Below are positions 7,888 through 15,190 of a DNA stretch of 61,484 nucleotides, piece by piece. The stretch lies in assembly GCA_030684355.1 (NCBI GenBank), contig JAUXTN010000221.1:1-61484 (forward strand), given 5' to 3'. The translations under genes and the position numbers were made by a program. The notes under the pieces are model-generated. The model had not been told where the DNA came from. It saw nothing but the letters and a program-made list of their open reading frames with translations, and ran no database searches. The stretch's first letter is position 1. The number at the start of each line of letters is the position of its first letter. Source of the stretch: Pseudomonadota bacterium. GTDB lineage: Bacteria > Myxococcota_A > UBA796 > SXON01.

Positions 7888-8952
7888 TCAGGGCGTGATC
7901 GCCACCTTCATCACGCCGTCGGCGCGGCCCCCGAACAGGCGGTACGCCGCCCCGATGTCGTCGAGGCGGAAGCGGTGTGTCACGAGCGGCGCGGGGTCGA
8001 AGTGGCCGTTGCGCACCATCTCGAGGAGACGGCGCATCCGCTCCTTCCCGCCGGGGCACAAGGTCGTGACCAGGCGGTAGTCGGCGACGCCCGCGCCGAA
8101 CGCGTCGTAAGGGATGTCGAGCTTCCCGCTGTAGACGCCCAGGCTCGAGAGCGTCCCCGCGGGCCGGAGGCTGCGGAGGCTCCCCTCGAACGTGCGCTGC
8201 GTGCCGAGGGCCTCGATCGCCACGTCGGCCCCGCCGTCGGTGAGGCGGCGCACCTCGGCGGCGACGTCCCCGACCGCGGGGTCGAGGACTACGTCGGCGC
8301 CGAACCGCTTTGCCATCGCGCGGCGGTGGGGGTCCGGATCGACGCCGATGACCAGCCCGGCGCCGCGGAGCCGAGCGCCCGCCGTGGCGCAGAGGCCGAT
8401 GGGGCCCTGCGCGAAGACGACCACGGCGTCCCCCACGCGGATGTTCGCGGACTCGGCACCCGAGAACCCCGTCGAGGTGATGTCGGCGAGCATCAGGGCC
8501 TGCTCGTCGGTGACCGAGTCGGGGATGGGCGCGAGGTTGGCGGCGGCGTGCGGGACGAGCAGGTACTCGGCCTGCGCCCCGTCGATCGTGTTGCCGAACC
8601 GCCAGCCTCCGAGCGCCAGGTACCCGGCCTCGCGGCCGCATTGCGAGGGGTGGCCGGACAGGCACGCCCGGCACTGCCCGCACGGCGTGACGGCCCCTAC
8701 GAGCACGCGCTGGCCGATCTCGACGTGCCGCACCCCCTCGCCGAGGGCCTCGACCGAACCCACGGCTTCGTGCCCGATGACCAGCCCCGGGCGCACGGCG
8801 TACTCGCCGCTGGTGATGTGCAGGTCGGTGCCGCAGATGGTCGTCAGGGTGACCCGCAGGAGCGCCTCGCCGGCGCCGGGCGTCGGCTTCTGCACCTCCT
8901 CGATCCCGAACCGGCCGGCCCCGTGGAACACGTTGGCGCGCATCGTCGCCAT
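7888..8952 (-). CDS. Zinc-dependent alcohol dehydrogenase (MDR family)
   Basis: 354 residues from the ATG complementing 8950-8952 (MATMRANVF). The catalytic zinc site is CGTDLH in the N-terminal domain plus GHEAVG. The structural zinc loop is CGQCRACLSGHPSQC, with all four Cys. The Rossmann part has FAQGPIGLCATAGARL followed by IGVDPDPHRRAMAKRFGAD; the acidic D after the beta2 strand favours NAD over NADP. It resembles the Thr-DH/formaldehyde-DH-like group annotated as alcohol dehydrogenase; the substrate is not predictable. Same strand as the AgmX-like gene, 64 bases downstream of it. A G-run serves as a weak ribosome site. Confidence 0.88.
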   Translation of the reverse strand: MATMRANVFHGAGRFGIEEVQKPTPGAGEALLRVTLTTICGTDLHITSGEYAVRPGLVIGHEAVGSVEALGEGVRHVEIGQRVLVGAVTPCGQCRACLSGHPSQCGREAGYLALGGWRFGNTIDGAQAEYLLVPHAAANLAPIPDSVTDEQALMLADITSTGFSGAESANIRVGDAVVVFAQGPIGLCATAGARLRGAGLVIGVDPDPHRRAMAKRFGADVVLDPAVGDVAAEVRRLTDGGADVAIEALGTQRTFEGSLRSLRPAGTLSSLGVYSGKLDIPYDAFGAGVADYRLVTTLCPGGKERMRRLLEMVRNGHFDPAPLVTHRFRLDDIGAAYRLFGGRADGVMKVAITP

Positions 8953-9016
8953 GATTCCCCCCCCCCTCGCCCCGAGCATATGCACGGGAGAGTGGAGCCG
9001 CATCACGTTGTGCCGC

Positions 9017-9529
9017 TCACCCCGGCGCCGTGTACCTCAGCGGGTACTCGAACCGGTCCCCGTCGGGCAGCGCATGGGCGGGGAATTCCGCGGCCCGCAG
9101 CGCCTCCTGGATGCAGTCCTGCACCTCGGGGCTCGCGCCGCCGTCGTCCTCCACGTCCACCTTCGCGACGACGCCCGTGCACGCCACGAGGATGGAGAGC
9201 CGCAGGGTGACCGAGGGCGAGTCGCCGAAACACGCCAGCGAGGTCTGGGAGGCCGCGCGCATCACCGTGCGCACGTCGCCGGGATCGAGGCCCGCGGAGG
9301 CGACCATGTCCTCCGGGCCCACGTCGGACGGGGGTGGGAGGCACGCCTTCTCGGCTGCGGGGCGCAGGGCGGCCTTCCTGGCCTTCTTCCCTTTCTTCGG
9401 AGCCTCCGGCGCCGGGATGGCGGCCGTGGGTGCGTCCGCTGGCGCCAGCGTCGTGTAGCCGTACGCCAGGAGGGCGAGGATCCCGATGGCGGCGAGGTAG
9501 ACGACGGTGCGGCGCCCGGGGCTCAGCAC
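9017..9529 (-). CDS. Membrane-anchored AgmX/PglI (TonB-C-like) protein
   Basis: 170 residues from a GTG at 9527-9529. A single N-terminal membrane segment (residues 9-26) is followed by a Lys/Ala/Pro spacer (APEAPKKGKKARKAALRP) and a C-terminal domain with two conserved Cys (SLACFGDSPSV and VQDCIQEALRAAEFPA). The pattern of signed strand, Asp-Gly turn, CIxxALR and phi-P is that of the AgmX/PglI C-terminal domain common in Myxococcota, related to TonB-C and TPR-linked gliding proteins. It overlaps the end of the DsbA-like gene by seven bases, so the two are co-translated. Two Cys in an exported domain next to a DsbA-like gene is suggestive, but the DsbA-like protein appears cytoplasmic. Confidence 0.7.
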   Translation of the reverse strand: MLSPGRRTVVYLAAIGILALLAYGYTTLAPADAPTAAIPAPEAPKKGKKARKAALRPAAEKACLPPPSDVGPEDMVASAGLDPGDVRTVMRAASQTSLACFGDSPSVTLRLSILVACTGVVAKVDVEDDGGASPEVQDCIQEALRAAEFPAHALPDGDRFEYPLRYTAPG

Positions 9530-10194
9530 CAGGACGCCTCCATGGCCGGCCGCTTCAAGACCTCCCGGACGTTCGCCACGAGCACGCGATACCCGACGTT
9601 CCCGCTCATCCGCTGGCGGCCCTCGTTGAGGATCACCGTGGGGCTGACGCGGATGTCCTGCTCGCGCGTGAGGTCGGCATCGCGGGCGAGCTCGGCGTGC
9701 GCGCGCCCGGCCGCGAGGTGGGCGGCGATGGCCTCGACGTCCAGACCCAGCTCGCCTGCAATCTGCACGAGCACGGCCTGGTCGGAGATGTCACGCGCGT
9801 CACGAAAGCACGCCTGGCGCACGTGCCACGCCGCGTCCCGTTGGCTGCCCGGAGCCGCTCGTCCCTCGCGTTCGAGCAGCCGGACCGCGCAGAGGAGGAG
9901 GTGCGCGGGCATCGAGGAGATCGGCACCACGCGGCTCCACAGGTCGCGGTGGAAGGGGACGTGCTCGAACTGCCCGACGACGCCGGCGACATGCTCGCCG
10001 TACGCCGCGAGCCCGCCCTTGCCGCGCCAGCGCTCCTCGAGCTTGTCCCGCGCGAAGCCGAAGACGGAGACGTAGCGGTAGTCGATGGCCACCTCGCTCC
10101 CGAACTCCTCCACGAGCTTGTCCATGCGGACCTGGGTGACGTATGCCCAGACGCACAGCACGTCCGAGAAGTGGGTGATGCGCAGCGGTTCCAT
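9523..10194 (-). CDS. DsbA-like thioredoxin-fold oxidoreductase lacking CXXC
   Basis: 223 residues, no signal peptide. It fits the DsbA/FrnE/2-hydroxychromene-2-carboxylate isomerase superfamily: an N-terminal strand ending in FSDVLCVWAYVTQ, a long helical insertion, then SPTVILNEG with the cis-Pro and the terminal GNVGYRVLVANVREVL. The expected CXXC is CVWA, so only the first Cys remains, as in isomerase- or glutathione-transferase-like members. It is therefore unlikely to be a classical disulfide oxidase; GSH-dependent isomerase or reductase activity is possible. It begins at an ATG facing the divergent gene at 10313 across a 118-base gap and overlaps the AgmX-like gene downstream. Confidence 0.78.
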   Translation of the reverse strand: MEPLRITHFSDVLCVWAYVTQVRMDKLVEEFGSEVAIDYRYVSVFGFARDKLEERWRGKGGLAAYGEHVAGVVGQFEHVPFHRDLWSRVVPISSMPAHLLLCAVRLLEREGRAAPGSQRDAAWHVRQACFRDARDISDQAVLVQIAGELGLDVEAIAAHLAAGRAHAELARDADLTREQDIRVSPTVILNEGRQRMSGNVGYRVLVANVREVLKRPAMEASWC

Positions 10195-10312
10195 GCGCGG
10201 ATGGGTAACGGGTCGCGCTCCACCCAGCGATGCGCGGCGTCGTCGCCCACCCTCGTGCCGAGGTGCGCGCGCGCATCGTCGCGTCGGGGACGAAGGGAGT
10301 AGAGTAGGGGCC

Positions 10313-10951
10313 GTGCCACGCTGGGTGCTCGCCCTCGCCGTCCTCGCCGTCGCCTACCTCGGCTACGTCCAGGTGCGTGACTACCCGCGTGGCGGCCGCT
10401 CTGCCGCGCCCCTCGCGCTCGGCGAGGAGCCGCTCCAGGAGGAGCTCGACCGCCGCATCCCGGTGACCGTGCACCGCGGCGACCGTACGTTCTTCGTCAT
10501 CAAGACCCACCGCTACGCCTTGACCGCGCGGGTGCTGGCGGCGCACGCCTACGACTGGGTGTGGACGAGCCAGTTCTACGACGTCGACCTGGGCGTCGCC
10601 TGGGGGGACCAGGTGGCGCGGCTCACGGAGACGTACACGTTCTACCAGGACGCCCGCTTCCTGTTCTGGCGCGCGGACGGGCCCGTGGCGGACGCGGAGC
10701 GGGCCTACATCACCACCCACGTCGGCAACGTGCACGTGCTCCCCGCGGAGGGGAAGGAGCACGTCGGCCGGGCGCTGCGCTCCGCTCGGGAGGGAGACCT
10801 CGTCGCGTTGGAGGGCTACCTCGTCGTCATCCAGGACGCCGGCACCAACGAGCTCGCGCGCTCGTCCACCGTCCGGACCGACACCGGGGGCGGCGCGTGC
10901 GAGGTGATGTGGGTGGACCGGGTGCAGGTGAACGAGACGGTCTGGGAGTAG
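10313..10951 (+). CDS. Membrane-anchored conserved hypothetical protein
   Basis: 212 residues from a GTG with AGGGG five bases upstream. One N-terminal hydrophobic segment (WVLALAVLAVAYLGYVQV) anchors an otherwise soluble, Tyr/Trp-rich domain. Features include RTFFVIKTHRYALTARV, DWVWTSQFYDVDLGVAWGD and a C-terminal stretch with a small beta-rich fold (VALEGYLVVIQDAG). No catalytic motif is recognised. The gene is single: divergent from the DsbA-like pair and convergent with the FAD enzyme at 10980, 28 bases away. Function unknown. Confidence 0.7.
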   Translation: MPRWVLALAVLAVAYLGYVQVRDYPRGGRSAAPLALGEEPLQEELDRRIPVTVHRGDRTFFVIKTHRYALTARVLAAHAYDWVWTSQFYDVDLGVAWGDQVARLTETYTFYQDARFLFWRADGPVADAERAYITTHVGNVHVLPAEGKEHVGRALRSAREGDLVALEGYLVVIQDAGTNELARSSTVRTDTGGGACEVMWVDRVQVNETVWE

Positions 10952-10979
10952 CGCGGGCGCCCGAGCCGAACCGGCGCGG

Positions 10980-12398
10980 TCAGGAGAGGAGGGTCTGGAC
11001 GGGGCTCCAGCGGTGGCGATGGGCCAGCGCCTCGATGAGCCGGGGCTCGGAGGGGTCGCGGCCGGCGAGCGCCTCGGCCATGCGCTCCACGAGGCGCTCG
11101 TTGTAGGTGACGATGTTGTCGACCGACTCGTGCGAGGCCACGGCACCCGTGAACCAGAGGCCGCCCTTGCCCTGGATCCGCTCGAAGCGGGAGACGCCGC
11201 CGCCGCGGATGGCCGCGGACGAGAGTTGGGGTGCGTACTTCCAGCGCTTCTGTGCCACCACCGCGCGGAGCGTGCCGCCGTCCGCCGCGAGGTCCCGGCG
11301 GAGGATGTCGGTGAGCTCCGCGTTCGAGAGCGCCGGGTTCCCATATTGGTAGGCGACGTACAGGGCGCGCCGACGCCCCGCGCCGTTGGACTTGTCCGGC
11401 GTTCGCCGGGCGACGAGCAGGCGGCTGCCCGGGATGGCGGTGCCGTCCGCCGCGGGGGCCTCGTAGCCGAGGGTGTCACTGTCACGGAACCAACCGTCGA
11501 CCTCCACGAGGGTGCTCACGTACTCGCGCCACGAGAGCGCCCCGTCGAGCCCGAGCGCGGCGCGCTGCTCGGCGTCGAACGGGAACCACGACGCGGCCTC
11601 GTCCACCGGGGAGGTGATGACGAGGTGGTCGAACAGGAGTTCTCCCTGGGAGGTCTCCACGCAGAACACCCCGCCGACGCGCGTCACGCCGGTGATGGTG
11701 CAGCTACGGCGCACATCGAGGCGCCCGGCGAGGTGCGTCCAGAGCTGCTGCCAACCCGGGATGGGCTCGGTGACCTGGTGGGTCAGGCCTGACCAGAGGA
11801 GCGCGGGCGAGATCCACCGGAGGCCGTAGATGGCGGGCACCGCGTCGAGCGCGCCGTAGCCCATGATCGTCATCGCGCGCAGGGCGAAGCGCCCCAGCAC
11901 GTCGAAGCCGCGGACGGCGAGCCACTCGCCGTAGGGCCGGGCCAGCTCGGTGAGCATCGGCCGGCCGTCGAGGTCGACGCCGTCATCCGGCCCGCCGCGG
12001 AGGTCCCACGCGTGGAAGTGGCGCCAGCTCCGCACGTAGGCGAGCACCTGCGCGGCGCCCGCGTCGAGGCGCACGCCTCCGAGGACGAAGTCCCGGAAGG
12101 GCACCACGCGCCCGTCCTTCTTCCGGAACGCGTGGGTCTTGATGCGGTGGCCGTCGACCCGCGCCTCCCGCATCCAGCGCTTCACGGTGACGAAGCCGGC
12201 GGTCCGGTAGCACGTGCCCAGCTCGTGGCCGAGCCCGTCGACATCGACGGTCAGCGACTTTCCGCCCACGCGATCGCTCCGCTCGAGCACGGTGACCTCC
12301 GCGAGGCCGCGCTCCGTGAGCAGGCGCGCGAGGGACAGGCCGCCGGGCCCCGCGCCCACGATGCCGATCCGCACCGACCCGTATTCCGTGTCAGCCAT
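10980..12398 (-). CDS. FAD-dependent amine-oxidase-like oxidoreductase
   Basis: 472 residues. The ATG complementing 12396-12398 has GGAGGTG closely upstream, much better than the upstream in-frame start. The dinucleotide fold is GIVGAGPGGLSLARLL with the acidic end VLERSDRVGGKS, which is the GG-motif of the amine oxidase/phytoene desaturase/protoporphyrinogen oxidase superfamily. The end has GGLWFTGAVASHESVDNIVTYNERLVERM, the FAD-closing motif. The middle is helical (RSWRHFHAWDL, WQQLWTHLAGRLDV). It could act on an amine, a polyene or a ring ketone; the substrate is unknown. Divergent from the MaoC-like gene, with which it shares a 200-base control region. Confidence 0.82.
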   Translation of the reverse strand: MADTEYGSVRIGIVGAGPGGLSLARLLTERGLAEVTVLERSDRVGGKSLTVDVDGLGHELGTCYRTAGFVTVKRWMREARVDGHRIKTHAFRKKDGRVVPFRDFVLGGVRLDAGAAQVLAYVRSWRHFHAWDLRGGPDDGVDLDGRPMLTELARPYGEWLAVRGFDVLGRFALRAMTIMGYGALDAVPAIYGLRWISPALLWSGLTHQVTEPIPGWQQLWTHLAGRLDVRRSCTITGVTRVGGVFCVETSQGELLFDHLVITSPVDEAASWFPFDAEQRAALGLDGALSWREYVSTLVEVDGWFRDSDTLGYEAPAADGTAIPGSRLLVARRTPDKSNGAGRRRALYVAYQYGNPALSNAELTDILRRDLAADGGTLRAVVAQKRWKYAPQLSSAAIRGGGVSRFERIQGKGGLWFTGAVASHESVDNIVTYNERLVERMAEALAGRDPSEPRLIEALAHRHRWSPVQTLLS

Positions 12399-12495
12399 CG
12401 TCCACCTCCGTTCGTTCGATTCAACGGCCATCCGCACCGCGCGTGGGCGCGTGCTGCTACAAAAACCGGGATTCTGATTCACATGGATTTACCTT

Positions 12496-12515
12496 GATAG
12501 TCCGTGTGTGCTATC
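12496..12515. promoter_or_regulatory. Candidate operator in a divergent promoter region
   Basis: GATAG-N10-CTATC is a perfect inverted repeat in an AT-richer patch (about 12460-12516) of the 200-base gap between the FAD oxidoreductase start (12398) and the MaoC-like start (12599). The patch is the only low-GC stretch nearby, as expected for promoters. No convincing -35/-10 pair could be fixed. Confidence 0.35.
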
Positions 12516-12598
12516 CCCCGTTCGACGTATGCGCCGCGCCCGGTTCCAGGCCCGCGTCGACCGGGGGAGGGGATAGACAGCGGCTCCTCGGAGAACGG

Positions 12599-13426
12599 AT
12601 GGAGACGTTGCGCTACGCCGTGCCGCCCAGGATCTCGCTCTGGACGAGCTTCACCAGGCGCGGGGCGTGGCGGGGGGAGATCCCGCGCATCGAGGCGTTC
12701 GCCGACACGATCCCGACGGACGCGGCCGCCTACGCGCGCGTCTGCGGCTTCCCGATGGCCGACCCCCTCCCGATCACGTGGCCCGGTGTCGCCGCCACGG
12801 GGCTCAAGCTCGCGGTGATGACCCACCCGGCGTTCCCCCTCGCGGTGACCGGCATCGTCCACACCCGGCAGCGGATCACGCGGCGCCGGGCCCTGCGCGC
12901 GGGGGAGGCGCTCTCGGCGCGGTGCGTGGTGGAGGGGCACCGGGTGGTGCGGGCCGGCGGCGAGTTCGACCTGGTGATCTCGGTGAGCTCCGGCGACGAG
13001 GTGGTGTGGGAGGGCGTCACGACGATCCTCTCGCGGGCCATCCCCGGCACGGGCGGCGAGCGCGCGGCTTCTTCGGCCCCCCCGCCGCTGCGGGTCACCC
13101 GATCGACGCGGTGGGTGCTCCCGGCCGACCAGGGGCGGCGCTACGCGGCCGTGAGCGGCGACTACAACCCCATCCACCTCTCCCCGTGGACGTCACGCCC
13201 CTTTGGTTTTCCCCGGCCGATCGCGCACGGCTGGTGGACGCTCGCGCGCGCGTTGGCCGAGCTCGACGGCGATGTGCCCGACGCGTGCACGGTGGACGCG
13301 CGCTTCGTCGATGCGGTGCCGCTCCCCGGGACCGTGACCTTCGAAGCCGGGCGCCGCGACGGGCGCGAGGGGCTGGCCTTCGAGGTGCGCGGGCGGAGGG
13401 CGTGCCTCGTGGGCGAGGTGCGGTAG
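12599..13426 (+). CDS. MaoC-like (R)-specific enoyl-CoA hydratase
   Basis: 275 residues; the ATG at 12599 has GGAG eight bases upstream. The C-terminal hot-dog domain has the hydratase-2 signature YAAVSGDYNPIHLSP followed by FPRPIAHGWWTLARAL, with the Asp, Asn-Pro-Ile-His and His-Gly expected for hydration of trans-2-enoyl-CoA. The N-terminal half is a second, degenerate hot-dog without the motif, giving the usual double-hot-dog layout. Reaction: water addition to an enoyl-CoA, probably in fatty or dicarboxylic acyl-CoA metabolism. Its position 1.5 kb from the benzoyl-CoA operon makes a role in downstream beta-oxidation possible but unproven. Confidence 0.83.
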   Translation: METLRYAVPPRISLWTSFTRRGAWRGEIPRIEAFADTIPTDAAAYARVCGFPMADPLPITWPGVAATGLKLAVMTHPAFPLAVTGIVHTRQRITRRRALRAGEALSARCVVEGHRVVRAGGEFDLVISVSSGDEVVWEGVTTILSRAIPGTGGERAASSAPPPLRVTRSTRWVLPADQGRRYAAVSGDYNPIHLSPWTSRPFGFPRPIAHGWWTLARALAELDGDVPDACTVDARFVDAVPLPGTVTFEAGRRDGREGLAFEVRGRRACLVGEVR

Positions 13427-13462
13427 ACGGGCCGGCTGGCGTACGGCCTGTCTAGCGCTTTT
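13424..13462 (+). terminator. Rho-independent-type terminator after the MaoC-like gene
   Basis: TAGACGGGCCG (13424-13434), loop GCTGGCGTA, then CGGCCTGTCTA (13444-13454). The 11-bp stem has one position that becomes a G-U pair in RNA. TTTT follows at 13459-13462. The stem starts inside the stop codon. Confidence 0.6.
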
Positions 13463-13546
13463 GGCCGGCTGCTCGACGGGCACCGTCAAAAGACGTTGGG
13501 TGAAGCCCTACACTCCGGTGTGCCGGCGCGCCCCGCCCCTCGCCGC

Positions 13547-13951
13547 TCAGGCCGCGCCGAGGGGGAAGAGCTGGGTGTCCTCGCGCTCCGCGTGCACCGC
13601 GAGGTCGTCGAGCAGGGCGAGGAGCTCCGCCTCGTGCGGACCGGCGAGGCTCGAGACCCCGCGCAGCGCGCGCTCGAAGCCGCGGATCACGTCGTGTTCC
13701 GCCAGCATCGCCGCGATCACCGGCTGGAGATCCCCCGCCGGCCCGCCCTCGGCCTGCGCGAGCATCGCCGGGAAGAGCACCTCCTCCTCCCGCGCGAGGT
13801 GGTCCTCCAGCACCGCGACGAGGCCCGCCCAGGGGCGCGCGAGCGCCTCGGGGGCGTCGCGAAACGCCTCGTCCAGGCGGGGCATGTGCTCGTAGAGGTG
13901 GCGGTGGTGGGTGTCGAGGATGTCGGTGATCAGCGCGGCGACTTCGGGCAT
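13547..13951 (-). CDS. Hemerythrin/HHE-domain protein
   Basis: 134 residues; GGAGG is placed in front of the ATG complementing 13949-13951. The four-helix di-iron fold is marked by DTHHRHLYEHMPRLDE, LEDHLAREEEVLFPAM, LAEHDVIRGFERALR and LAVHAEREDTQLFPL, giving the His and Glu/Asp ligands of a hemerythrin HHE cation-binding domain (double-HHE, as in regulator-of-cell-morphology or iron-sulfur-repair-like proteins). It binds O2 or NO, or helps repair iron centres. It diverges from the benzoyl-CoA reductase operon across 121 bases, so a protective role for the oxygen-sensitive reductase is an attractive inference. The annotated end lies in a 120-base convergent gap with the MaoC-like gene. Confidence 0.87.
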   Translation of the reverse strand: MPEVAALITDILDTHHRHLYEHMPRLDEAFRDAPEALARPWAGLVAVLEDHLAREEEVLFPAMLAQAEGGPAGDLQPVIAAMLAEHDVIRGFERALRGVSSLAGPHEAELLALLDDLAVHAEREDTQLFPLGAA

Positions 13952-14030
13952 CGGCCCTCCGGACTGCCGTGATGATGCAACTCCCGCGCCGCCCGCGGTC
14001 TGCTGGACGAGCGGGCCCCCGCCGGACGGC

Positions 14031-14046
14031 TGGCACGGTCCATGCA
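14031..14046 (+). promoter_or_regulatory. Candidate sigma-54 (-24/-12) promoter of the benzoyl-CoA operon
   Basis: TGGCACG-GTCC-ATGCA matches the sigma-54 consensus TGGCACG-N4-TTGCA at all but one position. The invariant GG (14032-14033) and GC (14044-14045) are ten bases apart as required. The predicted start of transcription is near 14057, leaving a short leader before the ATG at 14073. Orientation and place fit the had-bcr operon. An enhancer-binding activator would be needed and is not in the window. Confidence 0.6.
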
Positions 14047-14072
14047 CCAGAGGCGGCCAACCGAGACGCCGG

Positions 14073-15179
14073 ATGATCGTCCCCGACCTGCCCGCGACCC
14101 TCCACGGCTACGCGCTGCTCGACGCCGGCTCGCTGCCCCAGCCGGTCGACCGCCCGTTCGCGCCCCTCGAAGCCGGCACCGTGCGCGTGCGCGTTGCGGG
14201 CTGCGGGCTGTGTCACACCGACCTCGGCTTCGCGTTCGGGGGCGTGCGCACCCGCCACGCGCTGCCGCTCATCCTCGGGCACGAGATCAGCGGGTTCGTG
14301 GAGGAGGCCGGCGCGGGCGCGGAAGCCCTGGTGGGCCGCGCGGTGGTGGTGCCCGCGGTGATCCCCTGCGGCGCGTGCGCGGATTGTCGTGACGGGTTCT
14401 CGATGATCTGCAAGCGCCAGATCATGCCGGGAAACGATGCCGACGGCGGCTTTGCCACGCACGTGGTCGTCCCCGGCCACGCGCTGTGTGTCGTGCCGAG
14501 CGCGGGCGAGGATCCGGACGTGGTCCTCGGGCCCGGCGGGGTCACCCTGCGCCACCTCGCCGTCATCGCGGACGCGGTGTCCACCCCCTTCCAGGCCATC
14601 AAGCGCGCGGAGGTCACCTCCGGCGACCTCGTGGTGGTGGTGGGGCTCGGCGGCGTGGGGAGCTACGCCGCGCAGATCGCGGCCCTCCTCGGGGCGGCCG
14701 TGGTGGGGCTCGATGTCGATCCCGCGCGCCGCGCCGCGGGGGAGTCCAACGGGTGCGGGCTCACCCTCGACCCCTGCGCGCTGCCCCCGAAGGAGCTCCG
14801 CGCCGCCGTCTCCGTCTACGCCAAGGCCATGGGCGCGCGCGCCAACCGGTGGAAGATCCTCGAGTGCTCGGGGGCGGTCGCCGGCCAGGAGACGGCGTTC
14901 GGGCTCCTCGTGCACGGCGCCACCTTGATGATCGTGGGGTTCACCCCGCAGAGCCCGACGCTCCGCCTCTCCAACCTGATGGCCTTCGACGCCCGCGCCA
15001 TCGGCAACTGGGGCTGCGCCCCGGAGCTCTACCCGGAGATCGTCGACCTCGCGCTGTCCGGCCGACTCGACCTGGTGGGAGGTGTCGACCTCCGCCCGTT
15101 GTCCGCCCTCCCCGCCACCTTCGCCGAGGCCCGCCACGGGCACTCCGGGCGCCGGGTGGTCTTCGCCCCCACTCGTTGA
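14073..15179 (+). CDS. had: 6-hydroxycyclohex-1-ene-1-carbonyl-CoA dehydrogenase
   Basis: NAD-dependent oxidation of 6-hydroxycyclohex-1-enoyl-CoA to the 6-oxo compound, the third step after ring reduction. 368 residues, an MDR zinc alcohol dehydrogenase: catalytic site CGLCHTD and GHEISGF; structural zinc loop CGACADCRDGFSMIC; Rossmann motif VVGLGGVGSYAAQ followed by LDVDPARRAAGE. The family-like GNDADGGFATHVVVP and NWGCAPELYPEIV are present. Assignment as Had rests on likeness plus the next genes, which are the hydrolase, dienoyl-CoA hydratase and reductase. First gene of the operon, behind the sigma-54-like site. The next gene's possible upstream ATG (15179) would overlap its stop. Confidence 0.88.
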   Translation: MIVPDLPATLHGYALLDAGSLPQPVDRPFAPLEAGTVRVRVAGCGLCHTDLGFAFGGVRTRHALPLILGHEISGFVEEAGAGAEALVGRAVVVPAVIPCGACADCRDGFSMICKRQIMPGNDADGGFATHVVVPGHALCVVPSAGEDPDVVLGPGGVTLRHLAVIADAVSTPFQAIKRAEVTSGDLVVVVGLGGVGSYAAQIAALLGAAVVGLDVDPARRAAGESNGCGLTLDPCALPPKELRAAVSVYAKAMGARANRWKILECSGAVAGQETAFGLLVHGATLMIVGFTPQSPTLRLSNLMAFDARAIGNWGCAPELYPEIVDLALSGRLDLVGGVDLRPLSALPATFAEARHGHSGRRVVFAPTR

Positions 15180-15190
15180 TGGAGCCCGCC

